This document shows, one piece after another, positions 44,935-54,728 of a stretch of 64,000 bases of DNA. The position numbers were made by a program, and so were the translations under genes. The notes under the pieces are model-generated. The model was not told the DNA's origin. It saw only the letters and a program-made list of their open reading frames with translations, and did no database searches. Position 1 is the stretch's first letter. Each line of letters opens with the position of its first letter. The stretch is from Dyadobacter koreensis (GTDB lineage: Bacteria; Bacteroidota; Bacteroidia; Cytophagales; Spirosomataceae), in assembly GCF_900108855.1 (NCBI RefSeq), contig NZ_FNXY01000003.1, forward strand, positions 558,001-622,000, written 5' to 3'.

Positions 44935-45424
44935 ATAAAACGTGTTCAGACCAAATTGCGGTAAATTCGTTTACGATTGGCTTAATACCCAATTGATATT
45001 TATAAAAGCCCTTCCGGCATTTTCAATAATTTCGTATAGTTGAGAAGTTCCGCCAATGTATGAGCAGGATTGAATCTATTGCTTTTATTTTGATTACCAG
45101 AAAATGTCCGATAAGAAAATCCGCACGTAAAGCTGTGTCCAGATGAAAGCTTTTGTATAAAACATCGATGGTAGTTTCTGAAGAAAACAGGATTTGTCTT
45201 AAACAAAGTTAACGCGCAAAACGTTTTTGATGTACACTTTCTAAGAACCCGGGACCAAGGTGTGAGTGCACATCACAGGCGCCTGCAATTTAATATTACA
45301 AATCATCGGGATACTTCATTGTGACCATATCGCTTCCATTTAAAACATTTTGGTTTCACCTAAGTTTTAAATGATTTAGACTTGCAGCGGTTTTTATGGT
45401 GAGATATTTTATCTTTTCTTCATT
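44935..45424. other. Non-coding region, possible gene debris
   Basis: No intact gene. On the minus strand a 68-codon frame (45000-45206) ends in a protein-like segment (AHTLAELLNYTKLLKMPEGL), and an overlapping frame also looks partly protein-like (AFIWTQLYVRIFLSD). This could be decayed coding sequence, but I do not recognise a parent family. Confidence 0.3.
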
Positions 45425-46492
45425 TTACAATGGCTCTCTACTGGTGATATGTTCGTCGCACTTGCGTACTAAATCGTTAACTGTTTTTAACCAGTAACGC
45501 TGGCCTTTGATAGTCCAATGCCCGTCTCCCAGATGGTACCAGTCCGGGTGGCTGCGAATCGTATCTTGTATTGAAAGAATTGGAGTTTGAAGCTTTGGAT
45601 GATTTTCTATTCTTGAAATCTGGTTGTTATATGGGAAGCGATCATTTTCACAAACGGTCACTTTATTGGGAACGAAACAGAAATAAACTTCATCAAAACC
45701 GGCTCGTTTATAATAATCCCTAATGTTGTTCATATTATTTACAACCGTATCAACCGATCCCGGTGTGATATTATAGAATGGAGAAAGTCCGATTTTTCTA
45801 TCCGCTTCAATATTGTAAAACAAATATTCATGATTTCTGGAAATAATCGCCCCTGTATGTGTGCGATCGAACCAGGATAACATGATATTCGATTTCAGCT
45901 CTTTTAATTTGAGAAACGGATCAAAATTAAATAGCAAAAATTCGATGCGCTGATTAATCTCGTCTCCAAATTTATCCCACCAGAATGAAGGCTCTGAGGC
46001 AGCTTCTTCCGGAGCCTTAGGTTTCATTTTTCCTTCTATCTGAAATCCTTTATCAAAGTATAGTGCTTTATAATCATCCCGCAAACGCTCCTGAATTGTT
46101 CTTTCGATTACTTCAATGACCAGAATTGACTTTTTCGCCGGATCAAGTTTCACGGTATCGATATAAGCGCCCAGCCAAATGTGGAAGTTTTTACGGCCGG
46201 CGTAAAAGCTTGTGTCCATTGGCGTGAAACTATCGCCGATCGTATATAAATCAACATTTTTTGATTTTGTTTCCGGCTTGTCTGATGGCAAAAGCGTGGC
46301 ATTCTCATTATAATCAAGTTCCTTGAATTTTCTGAGATTCGAAGTATTGTACAAATCCCCGAATCGGTATTGATCAGGAATCCACCCTTTTGCAACAATT
46401 TTCCTTTGTAAAGCAGGTGATAAACTAATTACGAAGATAATCCCTGATACTGTAAGTGCGACGTATCGGATTAAACTATTCATATATCCCAT
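45425..46492 (-). CDS. SGNH/AlgX-like protein partnered with an MBOAT acyltransferase
   Basis: A 355-aa protein with an N-terminal membrane/signal segment (YVALTVSGIIFVISLSPALQ). It shows SGNH-hydrolase features: YTIGDSFTP (block I, GDS) and, near the C-terminus, YHLGDGHWTIKGQRYW (Asp/His pair), as in AlgX/AlgJ and related periplasmic acyl-transfer proteins. It starts 3 nt after the MBOAT gene. The likely job is completing O-acylation of an exported glycan or lipid with acyl groups passed across the membrane by the MBOAT partner. The acceptor is unknown, and no polysaccharide cluster is adjacent. Confidence 0.75.
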   Translation of the reverse strand: MGYMNSLIRYVALTVSGIIFVISLSPALQRKIVAKGWIPDQYRFGDLYNTSNLRKFKELDYNENATLLPSDKPETKSKNVDLYTIGDSFTPMDTSFYAGRKNFHIWLGAYIDTVKLDPAKKSILVIEVIERTIQERLRDDYKALYFDKGFQIEGKMKPKAPEEAASEPSFWWDKFGDEINQRIEFLLFNFDPFLKLKELKSNIMLSWFDRTHTGAIISRNHEYLFYNIEADRKIGLSPFYNITPGSVDTVVNNMNNIRDYYKRAGFDEVYFCFVPNKVTVCENDRFPYNNQISRIENHPKLQTPILSIQDTIRSHPDWYHLGDGHWTIKGQRYWLKTVNDLVRKCDEHITSREPL

Positions 46493-46495
46493 AGC

Positions 46496-47923
46496 CTAAA
46501 ATTGAAAGTAAATAAACTGGTTGCTGGTGAAAACACCGAACAGATAACAGCAGAAACAAGTCAGTGTGAACAAAACCCAGAACATTCCGGTATCCGGAAT
46601 GTACTTTGCAAAATACTTATCTTTGATCACCAGCAGGAACAAAAGGCCCAACGAGAAAATAAATTCTCCGTTATTCATCGCTATTTCCGGAATTCCATAA
46701 TCTGAAAAAGTGAAGATTTTTTCGATAATTTCAATCGCTTCTGAAACGCTGTTTGCACGGAAGAAAATCCAGGCAAGCGCAACAAGTGAGAACGTCCAGA
46801 TCATATGAAATATCCTTACGGGAAGCGAGCCGCCTTTTCCTGAGTGCCCAGGACGAAAAATGGCGTGGGTATTCAAAATCTGCGCTAGAATTAAATAAAT
46901 ACCATGAATACAGCCCCATATTATAAACTTCCAGTCTGCTCCATGCCACAAACCACTTAGTAAAAAGACTGTGAGTGTGTTGAAATAAACCCTGCTTTTC
47001 GACCTTCTGTTTCCGCCGAGAGGGATATAAACGTAATCACGAAACCAGGTAGAAAGTGAGATGTGCCACCGCTTCCAGAATTCAGAAATAGACTCGGCAA
47101 AGTATGGCGCATTAAAGTTTGTCATGAGCTTGAAACCCATAACCCTCGCTGTGCCGATGGCGATATCGGAGTATCCGGAGAAGTCACAATAAATCTGAAA
47201 ACAATAGAAAAAAGTTGCTATCAATAACGCTGCCGGACTTTGGTTCTGCACATCGCCATAGGCAGCGTCCGTTACCAGAGCAAGTCTGTCAGCAATCACA
47301 ACTTTTTTAAACATCCCCCAGGCTATAAGCGTGAGACCTGTTCTGACATTTTCCCAATCATAAGCAAATTTTTCTCGAAACTGCCATAACACATTTTGCG
47401 GCCTCTCAATCGGCCCTGCCACAAGTTGTGGGTAAAAAAGTACGTATAAGGAATAAATCCCGAAGTTATATTCCGCTTTCTGATTTCCGCGATAAACTTC
47501 AATCGTATAGCTCATTGACTGAAATGTATGAAATGAAAGGCCGATCGGAAGTATAAGCGACGGAAACATTTCTCTTAAAGGTGGCATTTCATTTTTCTGG
47601 CCTATCAGTTGCAGTGCGTAAGTGATGTTGTTGTTGAGAAAGTCGAAATATTTAAAAAAGGCTAGAAAACCGACATTAGCTATCAAACTTAAAATCAGCA
47701 AAAAGAGCCTCTTTCGACCTTGCGAATTTTCAATCCAGATTCCTGCAAAATAATCGATAACAATAACGACACCCAGAATTACAAGATAAACCGGAATAAA
47801 AGAAGCGTAGAAATAGGCGCTCGCTGCAAGTAAAAGCACCCACCGGAATTTGTAAGGAAGGGTATAATAAAAAGTTGTTACAAAAATAAAAAACAGTAAA
47901 AAATGTAATGAATTAAAGAGCAT
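46496..47923 (-). CDS. MBOAT-family membrane O-acyltransferase (AlgI-like)
   Basis: From ATG 47923 (MLFNSLHFLLFFIFVTTFYY, the usual start for this family) the product has 475 aa and about ten membrane helices; an upstream ATG (47977) adds only a basic tail. Key motifs are SFHTFQSMSYTIEVYRG, FYCFQIYCDFSGYSDIAIG, ISEFWKRWHISLSTWFRDYV and the catalytic-His region LSGLWHGADWKFIIWGCIHG. AlgI-like enzymes move acyl groups from the cytoplasm to a periplasmic partner; here the partner is the SGNH/AlgX-like gene 3 nt downstream. Confidence 0.92.
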   Translation of the reverse strand: MLFNSLHFLLFFIFVTTFYYTLPYKFRWVLLLAASAYFYASFIPVYLVILGVVIVIDYFAGIWIENSQGRKRLFLLILSLIANVGFLAFFKYFDFLNNNITYALQLIGQKNEMPPLREMFPSLILPIGLSFHTFQSMSYTIEVYRGNQKAEYNFGIYSLYVLFYPQLVAGPIERPQNVLWQFREKFAYDWENVRTGLTLIAWGMFKKVVIADRLALVTDAAYGDVQNQSPAALLIATFFYCFQIYCDFSGYSDIAIGTARVMGFKLMTNFNAPYFAESISEFWKRWHISLSTWFRDYVYIPLGGNRRSKSRVYFNTLTVFLLSGLWHGADWKFIIWGCIHGIYLILAQILNTHAIFRPGHSGKGGSLPVRIFHMIWTFSLVALAWIFFRANSVSEAIEIIEKIFTFSDYGIPEIAMNNGEFIFSLGLLFLLVIKDKYFAKYIPDTGMFWVLFTLTCFCCYLFGVFTSNQFIYFQF

Positions 47924-48154
47924 TTGCTTTTGAAGTATACGTTGATATTCAATCCGGATTCGATTAAATATTGCCAAACCGTGATTAAATCAGGACGTAA
48001 ATATAGAGCTATCTCTTAAATAATCGAATTTCGTTTGTTTTCAAATAGCATAATTTCGATTAACCGTATTAAAATCTGTATAACCAACACAAAATAAATT
48101 TTAAGATACTATGTATCTATTAGGCCAGACTTGACTGGACGTTCGAGAAAATTA

Positions 48155-48186
48155 GTTGCATGAACAACAGATTGTTTTATACTTTG
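48155..48186 (+). promoter_or_regulatory. Candidate promoter of the 2OG oxygenase gene
   Basis: GTTG (48155-48158), 19-nt spacer, TATACTTTG (48178-48186), close to TTTG-N19-TAnnTTTG but with one extra base in the -7 box. The ATG lies 14 nt downstream of the box, so the leader would be very short. Confidence 0.35.
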
Positions 48187-48200
48187 CATAAAAAAGAATT

Positions 48201-49157
48201 ATGGAACCTGCATTATTAGATGAAGTACCGTCGCTTGACCTGTCAGATTTCACATCAGGTGATGCGCAAAAAAAAGCAAAATTTGTAGCAGATCTTGGCT
48301 CTGCTTTTACCAATATAGGATTTGTTGCCATTAAAAATCATGGGCTTAGCGATGAACTGAGGATAAAACTCTATGATATCGTGCAGCGTTTCTTTTCCTT
48401 TCCGGAAGCCGAAAAAAAGAAATATGAATTTCCTGAACTGTTCGGACAACGCGGGTATATTGGAAAAGGCAAGGAAACTGCAAAAGGTTTTAAAGTCGCT
48501 GATTTAAAGGAATTTTACCACGTTGGCCAGCCTGAACCACTTGGAGATATGGCAAAAAATGTATTCCCGACAGAGCTTCCAGAATTTGAGGAATATACCG
48601 TTGAGGTTTACAAAACTTTTGAAAACGCCGGTAGAACGCTTCTTCGGGCAATTGCAATTTATCTTGGGCTGTCCGAGGATTATTTTGAAGATAAAGTAAA
48701 AAATGGCGACAGCATTCTTCGCGCGTTACACTATTTTCCTATCGAAAATCCTGATCTCGTTCCGGACGGCGCAGTAAGAGCGGCGGCTCACGGCGATATA
48801 AACCTGATTACACTCCTGATGGGCGCCAGCGCGGAGGGTCTTGAAGTTTTGCGACGCGACGGAAAATGGATCGCAATTACGGCTCTTCCAGACCAGATCG
48901 TCGTGAACGTTGGTGATATGCTTGACAGGCTGACTAACCACAAATTGAAATCTACGATTCACCGGGTGGTTAATCCGCCGCGTGAAAAAATGGGCACTTC
49001 CCGTTTTTCCATTCCTTTTTTCATGCACCCGCGGGCAGACATGAATCTGACAAGTCTGGAAAGTTGCGTGAGCAGCGAATATCCTAAAATGTATGTCAAC
49101 ATGACCGCCGGAGAATTTCTGGACGAACGTTTGCGTGAACTGGGATTGAAAAAATAA
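48201..49157 (+). CDS. 2-oxoglutarate/Fe(II)-dependent oxygenase (isopenicillin N synthase-like)
   Basis: A 318-aa soluble enzyme of the IPNS-like dioxygenase family. The N-terminal DIOX_N segment is visible (PSLDLSDFTSG, GFVAIKNHGLSDELR). The double-stranded beta-helix carries the iron ligands His197 and Asp199 (AAAHGDINLITLL) and His254 (LKSTIHRVVNPP), with the 2OG-binding RxS at Arg268-Ser270 (TSRFSIPFF). Substrate unknown; Bacteroidota homologues are common as stand-alone genes. The chrA gene follows 18 nt later. Confidence 0.88.
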   Translation: MEPALLDEVPSLDLSDFTSGDAQKKAKFVADLGSAFTNIGFVAIKNHGLSDELRIKLYDIVQRFFSFPEAEKKKYEFPELFGQRGYIGKGKETAKGFKVADLKEFYHVGQPEPLGDMAKNVFPTELPEFEEYTVEVYKTFENAGRTLLRAIAIYLGLSEDYFEDKVKNGDSILRALHYFPIENPDLVPDGAVRAAAHGDINLITLLMGASAEGLEVLRRDGKWIAITALPDQIVVNVGDMLDRLTNHKLKSTIHRVVNPPREKMGTSRFSIPFFMHPRADMNLTSLESCVSSEYPKMYVNMTAGEFLDERLRELGLKK

Positions 49158-49175
49158 AACCGCTGTTCTGTCACA

Positions 49176-50417
49176 ATGCGGCATATTTTGAAGTATATGC
49201 CGCAAACCCTCAACTTTATTACCAAACTCTTGAACCATCCGATTCGGCGATTTCGATACATCATTTATCTTCTGGACATTCTCTTGCTCTCGTTTACGGC
49301 ATTTGGAGGTCCACAGGTGCATCTTATGATGATGATCGAGCGCCTTGTCAAAAAAAGGAGATACATTACCGAGGAAGAATTACTGGAACTTCAGGCGCTT
49401 TGCCAGGTTTTGCCCGGACCAAGTTCAACGCAAACAGTTACGGCAATTGGTCTGAAAATAGGCGGACAGCCGCTCGCCTATCTTTCGTTATTGGTGTGGT
49501 CGCTGCCGGCAATGATTCTAATGACTTTGGCAGCCATTGGCATCCATCTTTTGCAACAAAAAGAAATCTCGTTATCCTTTACCAAATTTGTTGGCCCAAT
49601 GGCTGTTGCATTTCTGATGCATGGAGGTTACGCGATCGCCAGAAAGGTTATCCGAAATGTGCAGGGCTGGTCGTTTTTGATTATTTCAACGATCCTGGCC
49701 TACTTATTCCCATCACCTTATATGACTCCCCTGCTGATTATTTCAGGAGGAGTCGCCGCTTCCCTGAATTTTAGAAAACATGAAAAAATGGAGCGCGGCC
49801 CGATCCGGATCACCTGGAGGCCACTTATTTTCTGGATCTCCGTTTTGGTCGTCGCGGCAGGTATCGGTACAGTCACAAAATCGTTGCCCGTTCGACTCTT
49901 CGAAAATTTTTATCGTAACGGAAGTCTGGTTTTTGGAGGCGGGCAGGTTCTTATCCCTATTCTCTACAACGAATTTGTAGAATTTAAGCATTATCTGACC
50001 GACCAGGAATTTCTTTCCGGGATGGCTTTAACACAAGTAGTTCCAGGCCCCGTTTTTTCAGTTGCAACGTACGTTGGCAGTTTATCAATGCAGCAATTCG
50101 GCATTACCGGCCAAATTATTGGTGGTTTTGTCGCAACTGCCGGGATATTTCTCCCCGGGACATTTTTCATATTTTTTGCCTACCCTATCTGGGACCAATT
50201 GAAAAAATACCGTGGAATCCGCGCTTCTCTCGACGGGATTCACGCGACAAGCTGCGGACTAACGATCGCTGCGGCTGTGTCCATGTTTGAACCAATGGCT
50301 ATAAGCTGGCAACCCGTCCTTACCGTTGCGGGCACATTACTTGTACTTTTCTTTACAAAAATCCCCTCTTATCTGTTGATATTGGCGGGGCTTCTTCTGG
50401 GGCTTGCTTTTGCCTGA
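49176..50417 (+). CDS. chrA: ChrA-family chromate/anion transporter
   Basis: A two-domain (long-chain) CHR transporter of 413 aa. Both halves show the family repeats: LLLSFTAFGGPQVHLMMMIE with QVLPGPSSTQTVTAIG, and YRNGSLVFGGGQVLIPI with TQVVPGPVFSVATYVG. About ten membrane helices. ChrA exports chromate with protons in tested members; physiological substrate here could be another oxyanion. No chrB or chrR regulator is present. The start at 49176 is nearest the previous gene; an internal ATG (49197) is possible. Confidence 0.9.
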   Translation: MRHILKYMPQTLNFITKLLNHPIRRFRYIIYLLDILLLSFTAFGGPQVHLMMMIERLVKKRRYITEEELLELQALCQVLPGPSSTQTVTAIGLKIGGQPLAYLSLLVWSLPAMILMTLAAIGIHLLQQKEISLSFTKFVGPMAVAFLMHGGYAIARKVIRNVQGWSFLIISTILAYLFPSPYMTPLLIISGGVAASLNFRKHEKMERGPIRITWRPLIFWISVLVVAAGIGTVTKSLPVRLFENFYRNGSLVFGGGQVLIPILYNEFVEFKHYLTDQEFLSGMALTQVVPGPVFSVATYVGSLSMQQFGITGQIIGGFVATAGIFLPGTFFIFFAYPIWDQLKKYRGIRASLDGIHATSCGLTIAAAVSMFEPMAISWQPVLTVAGTLLVLFFTKIPSYLLILAGLLLGLAFA

Positions 50418-50525
50418 TCTTTTTACATTTACATGTCCGATAAGCTGATCTAAAAAACGTAAGCGTTGTTTAAGTCCGTTTGTTTTCCAAACTTTGGATA
50501 CTTGATACTATTTCTGTCCCAATTC

Positions 50526-53495
50526 ATGAAAAAAGCTAGAATTTTCTTCGTATTTCAATTTTTATTATTTACGATTCAGGCCGTTAAGGCACAAACTACT
50601 ACGCCTCCTCAGTTTTTAAATAAAAATCGTCAATGGGTTGATTCTGTTTTCGCAACTCTTACTCCGGACGAAAGAATTTCACAATTGATAATGGTGGCGG
50701 CGGTTTCGGACGTAAAGCGAGCGTTGATTGATCCAAAAACGAGCAATCCGGCTGTCATTGAAAAATTGATTAAAGAAAACAAAATTGGCGGCGTAGTGTT
50801 TTTTCAGGGCGGACCAGTTCCTCAGGCAAAACTCACAAATTATTATCAATCTATATCGAAAGTACCACTTTTGGTTGCGATGGATGCGGAATTTGGTTTG
50901 GCAATGCGCATCGACAGCACGGTTCGGTATCCTTATCAAATGACTCTGGGAGCGATTCAGGGAAATGATGAGTTGATTTATCAAATGGGAAAACAATTGG
51001 CTCAGCAAGCCAAACGTCTGGGAATGCATATCAATTTTGCACCGGTTGCCGACATCAATAACAATCCGAACAATCCCGTTATAAGCTTCCGGTCTTTTGG
51101 CGAAAATAAATATAAAGTGGCTGAAAAAGCGGTTGCCTATATGAAAGGAATGCAGGATAACGGATTGTTAACCAGTGCAAAACATTTTCCGGGACATGGC
51201 GATACCGGCGTTGATTCCCACTACGACCTTCCGTTGATCAATCATAATCTTACCCGGCTTGACACACTGGAACTATACCCTTTCAAAGTACTGATGAACA
51301 ACGGTTTGTCTGGTATGATGATCGCGCATTTAAGTATTCCTGCATTGGATAACACACCTAATCTGCCATCCACACTTTCAAAGCCAATTGTTACAGATCT
51401 TCTTCGTACAAAATTAGGGTACCAGGGGCTGATCTATTCGGATGCGATGAATATGAAAGGCGTAACTAAATACTTTGCAGACGGAAAAGCGGATGCAATG
51501 GGGCTGGAAGCAGGAATGGATATTCTTGAATTTACCGAGGACGTTTCCAAGGCCGTAGCAGAGATCAAGAAAAGTATAGCTGAGGGACGAATTAGCCAGG
51601 CTGAGATCGATTTTCGCTGCAAAAAGGTTTTAGAAGCAAAAGCATGGGTTGGATTGAATCATTACAAGCCTGTCGATCTTACAAATTTATACGAAGACCT
51701 GAATCCGAAATCCGCTGAACTGACCAACCGGTTGCTGACTGAAAAAGCATTGACTATTTTAAAAAATGAAGGTAACATCCTTCCTTTAAAAGAGCTGGAT
51801 ACATTAAAAATTGCCTCAGTATCCTTAGGGGCAGATTCAATTACAACTTTCCAGAATACCCTTGGATTGTATACAAAAGTTGACCATTTCGTTGTGCCCG
51901 CCAAAGCGACTCTACAACAAATGGAAGATGTTCGTGCAAAGCTGAAAGACTACAATTTGTTATTGGTTGGATTGCATCTGAGCAGTATTTCTCCGCGTGC
52001 AAATTATGGCTTAACAGAACAAATGAACACTATGCTGCAGGAACTTATGGCGACAAAAAAAGCGGTCGTCTCTGTGTTCGGAAATCCTTATGTTTTGAAT
52101 AAAATCACAAAACCGGAAACTGCCAAGGCGCTTGTCATGGCATATCAGCTTACCCCTTATACGCAGGACCTATCCGCCCAGCTGATCTTTGGAGCAATTC
52201 CTGCTTTAGGAAAACTTCCGGTTACCGTCAACGCACAATTTCCTTATGCACTTGGTATTCAAACACCGGCATTGCAACGTTTGAAATACACAATTCCGGA
52301 AGAACTTGGTCTGGATTCAAAATTGATAACTTTTAAAATTGACTCCATTGCAAATCTCGCCATCACCGCCAAGGCGACCCCGGGTTGCGTTGTTCAGCTG
52401 GCAAAAGATGGAAAAGTATTTTTTCGTAAAGCATATGGAAAACATACCTACGAAGGCCCGGCAACAGTAAAGCTTACGGATTTGTATGACCTTGCTTCTG
52501 TCACTAAAATCACTGCCTCGACTTTGGCATTGATGAGTTTATACGATCAGAAAAAATTCGATCTGGATGCTACAATGAAAGATTATCTGCCTGATTTCAA
52601 AAAATCAAACAAGGCAGATTTAACCTGGCGCCGCGTTTTAACTCACAGCGCGCGCCTGAAATCATACATTATGTTTTGGAAGGAGGTGAAAAATCCGGAC
52701 GGAACGTTGAAAGATAAAGTTTTCAGCACCAAGCAGTCATCCAAATATCCTACGTCCGTCGTTGGTGACAGTCTTTTCATCCGGAAGAATTACAGCAAAA
52801 AACTCTACAAGGAAATTGCTGATTCTCCTCTGAATCCGGAGGAAGGTTATGTGTACAGCGACTTATCATTTATTCTCTATCCTCAGATCGTGAAAAGTTT
52901 GACAGGTGTAGAATTTGAAGATTACCTTAAAAATAATTTCTATAAAAAACTTGGGGCAACTTCTCTGACTTTTAATCCGAAACGTTTCTATAACCTGGAT
53001 CAGATCGTTCCTTCCGAGCGCGATACTTTTTTCCGTCAAACCTTAATTCATGGTCAGGTTCACGATGAGGCAGCTGCAATGCTTGGCGGATTAAGCGGCC
53101 ACGCAGGGCTTTTCGGCGACGCAAACGACGTTATGAAAGTTTGGCAAATGTATCTGCAAAACGGTTATTATGGTGGAAAGCAGTTATTGAGCAAAGATGC
53201 TTTATTCGAGTTTACCCGATATCAATATCCTGAAATGGGAAGTCGTCGTGGTTTAGGATTTGATAAGCCTACGTTTAAATATTCTGGCAATGCTCCAAAA
53301 TATGCACATCCTATGAGTTTTGGGCATACCGGTTTCACAGGTATTATGGTCTGGGCTGATCCTTCGGTGAATTTAAATTATGTATTCCTGTCAAATCGTG
53401 TTTATCCGACCAGGGAAAATCCTAAAATTTCAACTCTTAATATCCGTACAGCGATTATGGATGTTGTATATGAAGAGCTGAGAAAAATTAAATAA
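50526..53495 (+). CDS. GH3 beta-N-acetylhexosaminidase (NagZ-like) fused to class-C beta-lactamase/PBP domain
   Basis: From ATG 50526 (signal peptide MKKARIFFVFQFLLFTIQAV, cut near KAQ) the product has 989 aa. The N-terminal GH3 domain (about 25-380) has the NagZ triad loop KHFPGHGDTGVDSHYDLP and nucleophile region LIYSDAMNMKGVTKYF. A GH3-type alpha/beta domain follows. The C-terminal domain (about 590-985) is a serine beta-lactamase/esterase fold: DLASVTKITAS (SxxK), YVYSDLSF (YxN-like, with Asp), and FGHTGFTG (HTG). The two halves together suggest muropeptide trimming outside the cytoplasm. Such fusions occur across Bacteroidota. Confidence 0.9.
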   Translation: MKKARIFFVFQFLLFTIQAVKAQTTTPPQFLNKNRQWVDSVFATLTPDERISQLIMVAAVSDVKRALIDPKTSNPAVIEKLIKENKIGGVVFFQGGPVPQAKLTNYYQSISKVPLLVAMDAEFGLAMRIDSTVRYPYQMTLGAIQGNDELIYQMGKQLAQQAKRLGMHINFAPVADINNNPNNPVISFRSFGENKYKVAEKAVAYMKGMQDNGLLTSAKHFPGHGDTGVDSHYDLPLINHNLTRLDTLELYPFKVLMNNGLSGMMIAHLSIPALDNTPNLPSTLSKPIVTDLLRTKLGYQGLIYSDAMNMKGVTKYFADGKADAMGLEAGMDILEFTEDVSKAVAEIKKSIAEGRISQAEIDFRCKKVLEAKAWVGLNHYKPVDLTNLYEDLNPKSAELTNRLLTEKALTILKNEGNILPLKELDTLKIASVSLGADSITTFQNTLGLYTKVDHFVVPAKATLQQMEDVRAKLKDYNLLLVGLHLSSISPRANYGLTEQMNTMLQELMATKKAVVSVFGNPYVLNKITKPETAKALVMAYQLTPYTQDLSAQLIFGAIPALGKLPVTVNAQFPYALGIQTPALQRLKYTIPEELGLDSKLITFKIDSIANLAITAKATPGCVVQLAKDGKVFFRKAYGKHTYEGPATVKLTDLYDLASVTKITASTLALMSLYDQKKFDLDATMKDYLPDFKKSNKADLTWRRVLTHSARLKSYIMFWKEVKNPDGTLKDKVFSTKQSSKYPTSVVGDSLFIRKNYSKKLYKEIADSPLNPEEGYVYSDLSFILYPQIVKSLTGVEFEDYLKNNFYKKLGATSLTFNPKRFYNLDQIVPSERDTFFRQTLIHGQVHDEAAAMLGGLSGHAGLFGDANDVMKVWQMYLQNGYYGGKQLLSKDALFEFTRYQYPEMGSRRGLGFDKPTFKYSGNAPKYAHPMSFGHTGFTGIMVWADPSVNLNYVFLSNRVYPTRENPKISTLNIRTAIMDVVYEELRKIK

Positions 53496-53669
53496 GATTA
53501 TTATCACGTCAGCATTGTAGATTGGAAAATTGGCATTGAATATATACATCCTGACATAACCTTTACTCCGTATTGTAAATCGCCGAACGGTCTGAAAAAT
53601 TTCCCATTTAATAAATTTGTTTTAAAGCTAATATTCCGACAACATTGCCGGACATTTTTTCCAATTCTA

Positions 53670-54611
53670 ATGAAATACCTTTTTCCTGTACTCCTACTAA
53701 TTTTTATTACCAAAGTCTCAGCACAGTCGATTTCACCGTCACCTGAAATTATTTCAAAACATATATCCAAACTAGCTTCCGATAAAATGAAAGGCCGCGG
53801 AACAGGAAGCAAGGAGAATGCAAAAGCAGCAAAGTATGTGGAGAATGAGTTAAAAAAATACAAACTGCAACCAATGGGGACGGATGGTTTCAGACAGGAA
53901 TTCGTTGCGAAAGTCAGACGCGTTGCCGTTCCGGACAGTTTACGCAAAACGCAAAATATAATCGGATTTCTGGATAACGATGCTGAATTCACAATTGTTA
54001 TCGGCGCACATTTCGATCATCTCGGATTGGGAAAGCAGGGAAGTTCAAAAGATGACCATCCTGAGGGGAAAATACACAACGGTGCAGACGACAATGCGTC
54101 CGGCGTTGCAGGTTTATTGGAACTGGCACGTTATTTTTCGGAAAATAACAGCAAAGAACCTTATAATTTTCTCTTCATCGCTTTTGGTGCTGAGGAATTG
54201 GGACTTTTAGGATCGAAACATTTTGTAAACAATCCCACATTACCACTGAACAAAATCAGTTTTATGTGTAATATGGACATGATTGGCAGATATAACCCAG
54301 ACCGGGGTGTAGGTATAGGCGGGTATGGCACAAGCAGTCAGTGGCCGGAAGTTTTCAAACCGGTTAAAAGCGGGATAAAGTTTTTCACAGACGCGGCAGG
54401 CAGTGGTGGATCAGACCATGGATCGTTTTACGCAAAACGTATTCCGGTATTGTTTTTCCATACCGGCGGGCATGATGATTACCACAAGCCAACAGATGAT
54501 GTTGAAAAAATTAACTTCAAAGCCGAAGCCGGAATTCTGAATATCGAAATCCAGATTATTGAAAGTGCCATGAAGTTGCCAAAGTTATCATTTACCGAGG
54601 TAAAAAACTGA
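53670..54611 (+). CDS. Exported M28 zinc aminopeptidase
   Basis: A 313-aa peptidase with a signal peptide (MKYLFPVLLLIFITKVSA-Q). The di-zinc site of family M28 is complete: GAHFDHLG (His), ADDNASGVAGLLELAR (Asp), FGAEELGLLGSKHF (Glu-Glu), NMDMIGRY (Asp) and HDDYHKPTDD (His). It lies 174 nt after the GH3 fusion gene on the same strand. Probably removes N-terminal residues from peptides in the periplasm or outside the cell. Confidence 0.93.
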   Translation: MKYLFPVLLLIFITKVSAQSISPSPEIISKHISKLASDKMKGRGTGSKENAKAAKYVENELKKYKLQPMGTDGFRQEFVAKVRRVAVPDSLRKTQNIIGFLDNDAEFTIVIGAHFDHLGLGKQGSSKDDHPEGKIHNGADDNASGVAGLLELARYFSENNSKEPYNFLFIAFGAEELGLLGSKHFVNNPTLPLNKISFMCNMDMIGRYNPDRGVGIGGYGTSSQWPEVFKPVKSGIKFFTDAAGSGGSDHGSFYAKRIPVLFFHTGGHDDYHKPTDDVEKINFKAEAGILNIEIQIIESAMKLPKLSFTEVKN

Positions 54612-54728
54612 TTATAAAAAGTTTAGATATAGAATTCGATCCGATTACTTTGATGGTAAAATAGTATATTTACTAGATGCTGTCAGCAGTTGATTTAAAT
54701 AAAATGTGAACTTTAAATTCCATAAGAT

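Noticed and set aside
48726..49322. Open frame of 198 codons antisense to the 2OG oxygenase and chrA start
   Set aside because: It crosses two well-supported genes on the opposite strand and has a shadow-like His/Arg-rich composition.
53504..53992. Minus-strand frame of 162 codons over the start of the M28 peptidase
   Set aside because: Antisense to a clear signal peptide and peptidase domain; no family features.
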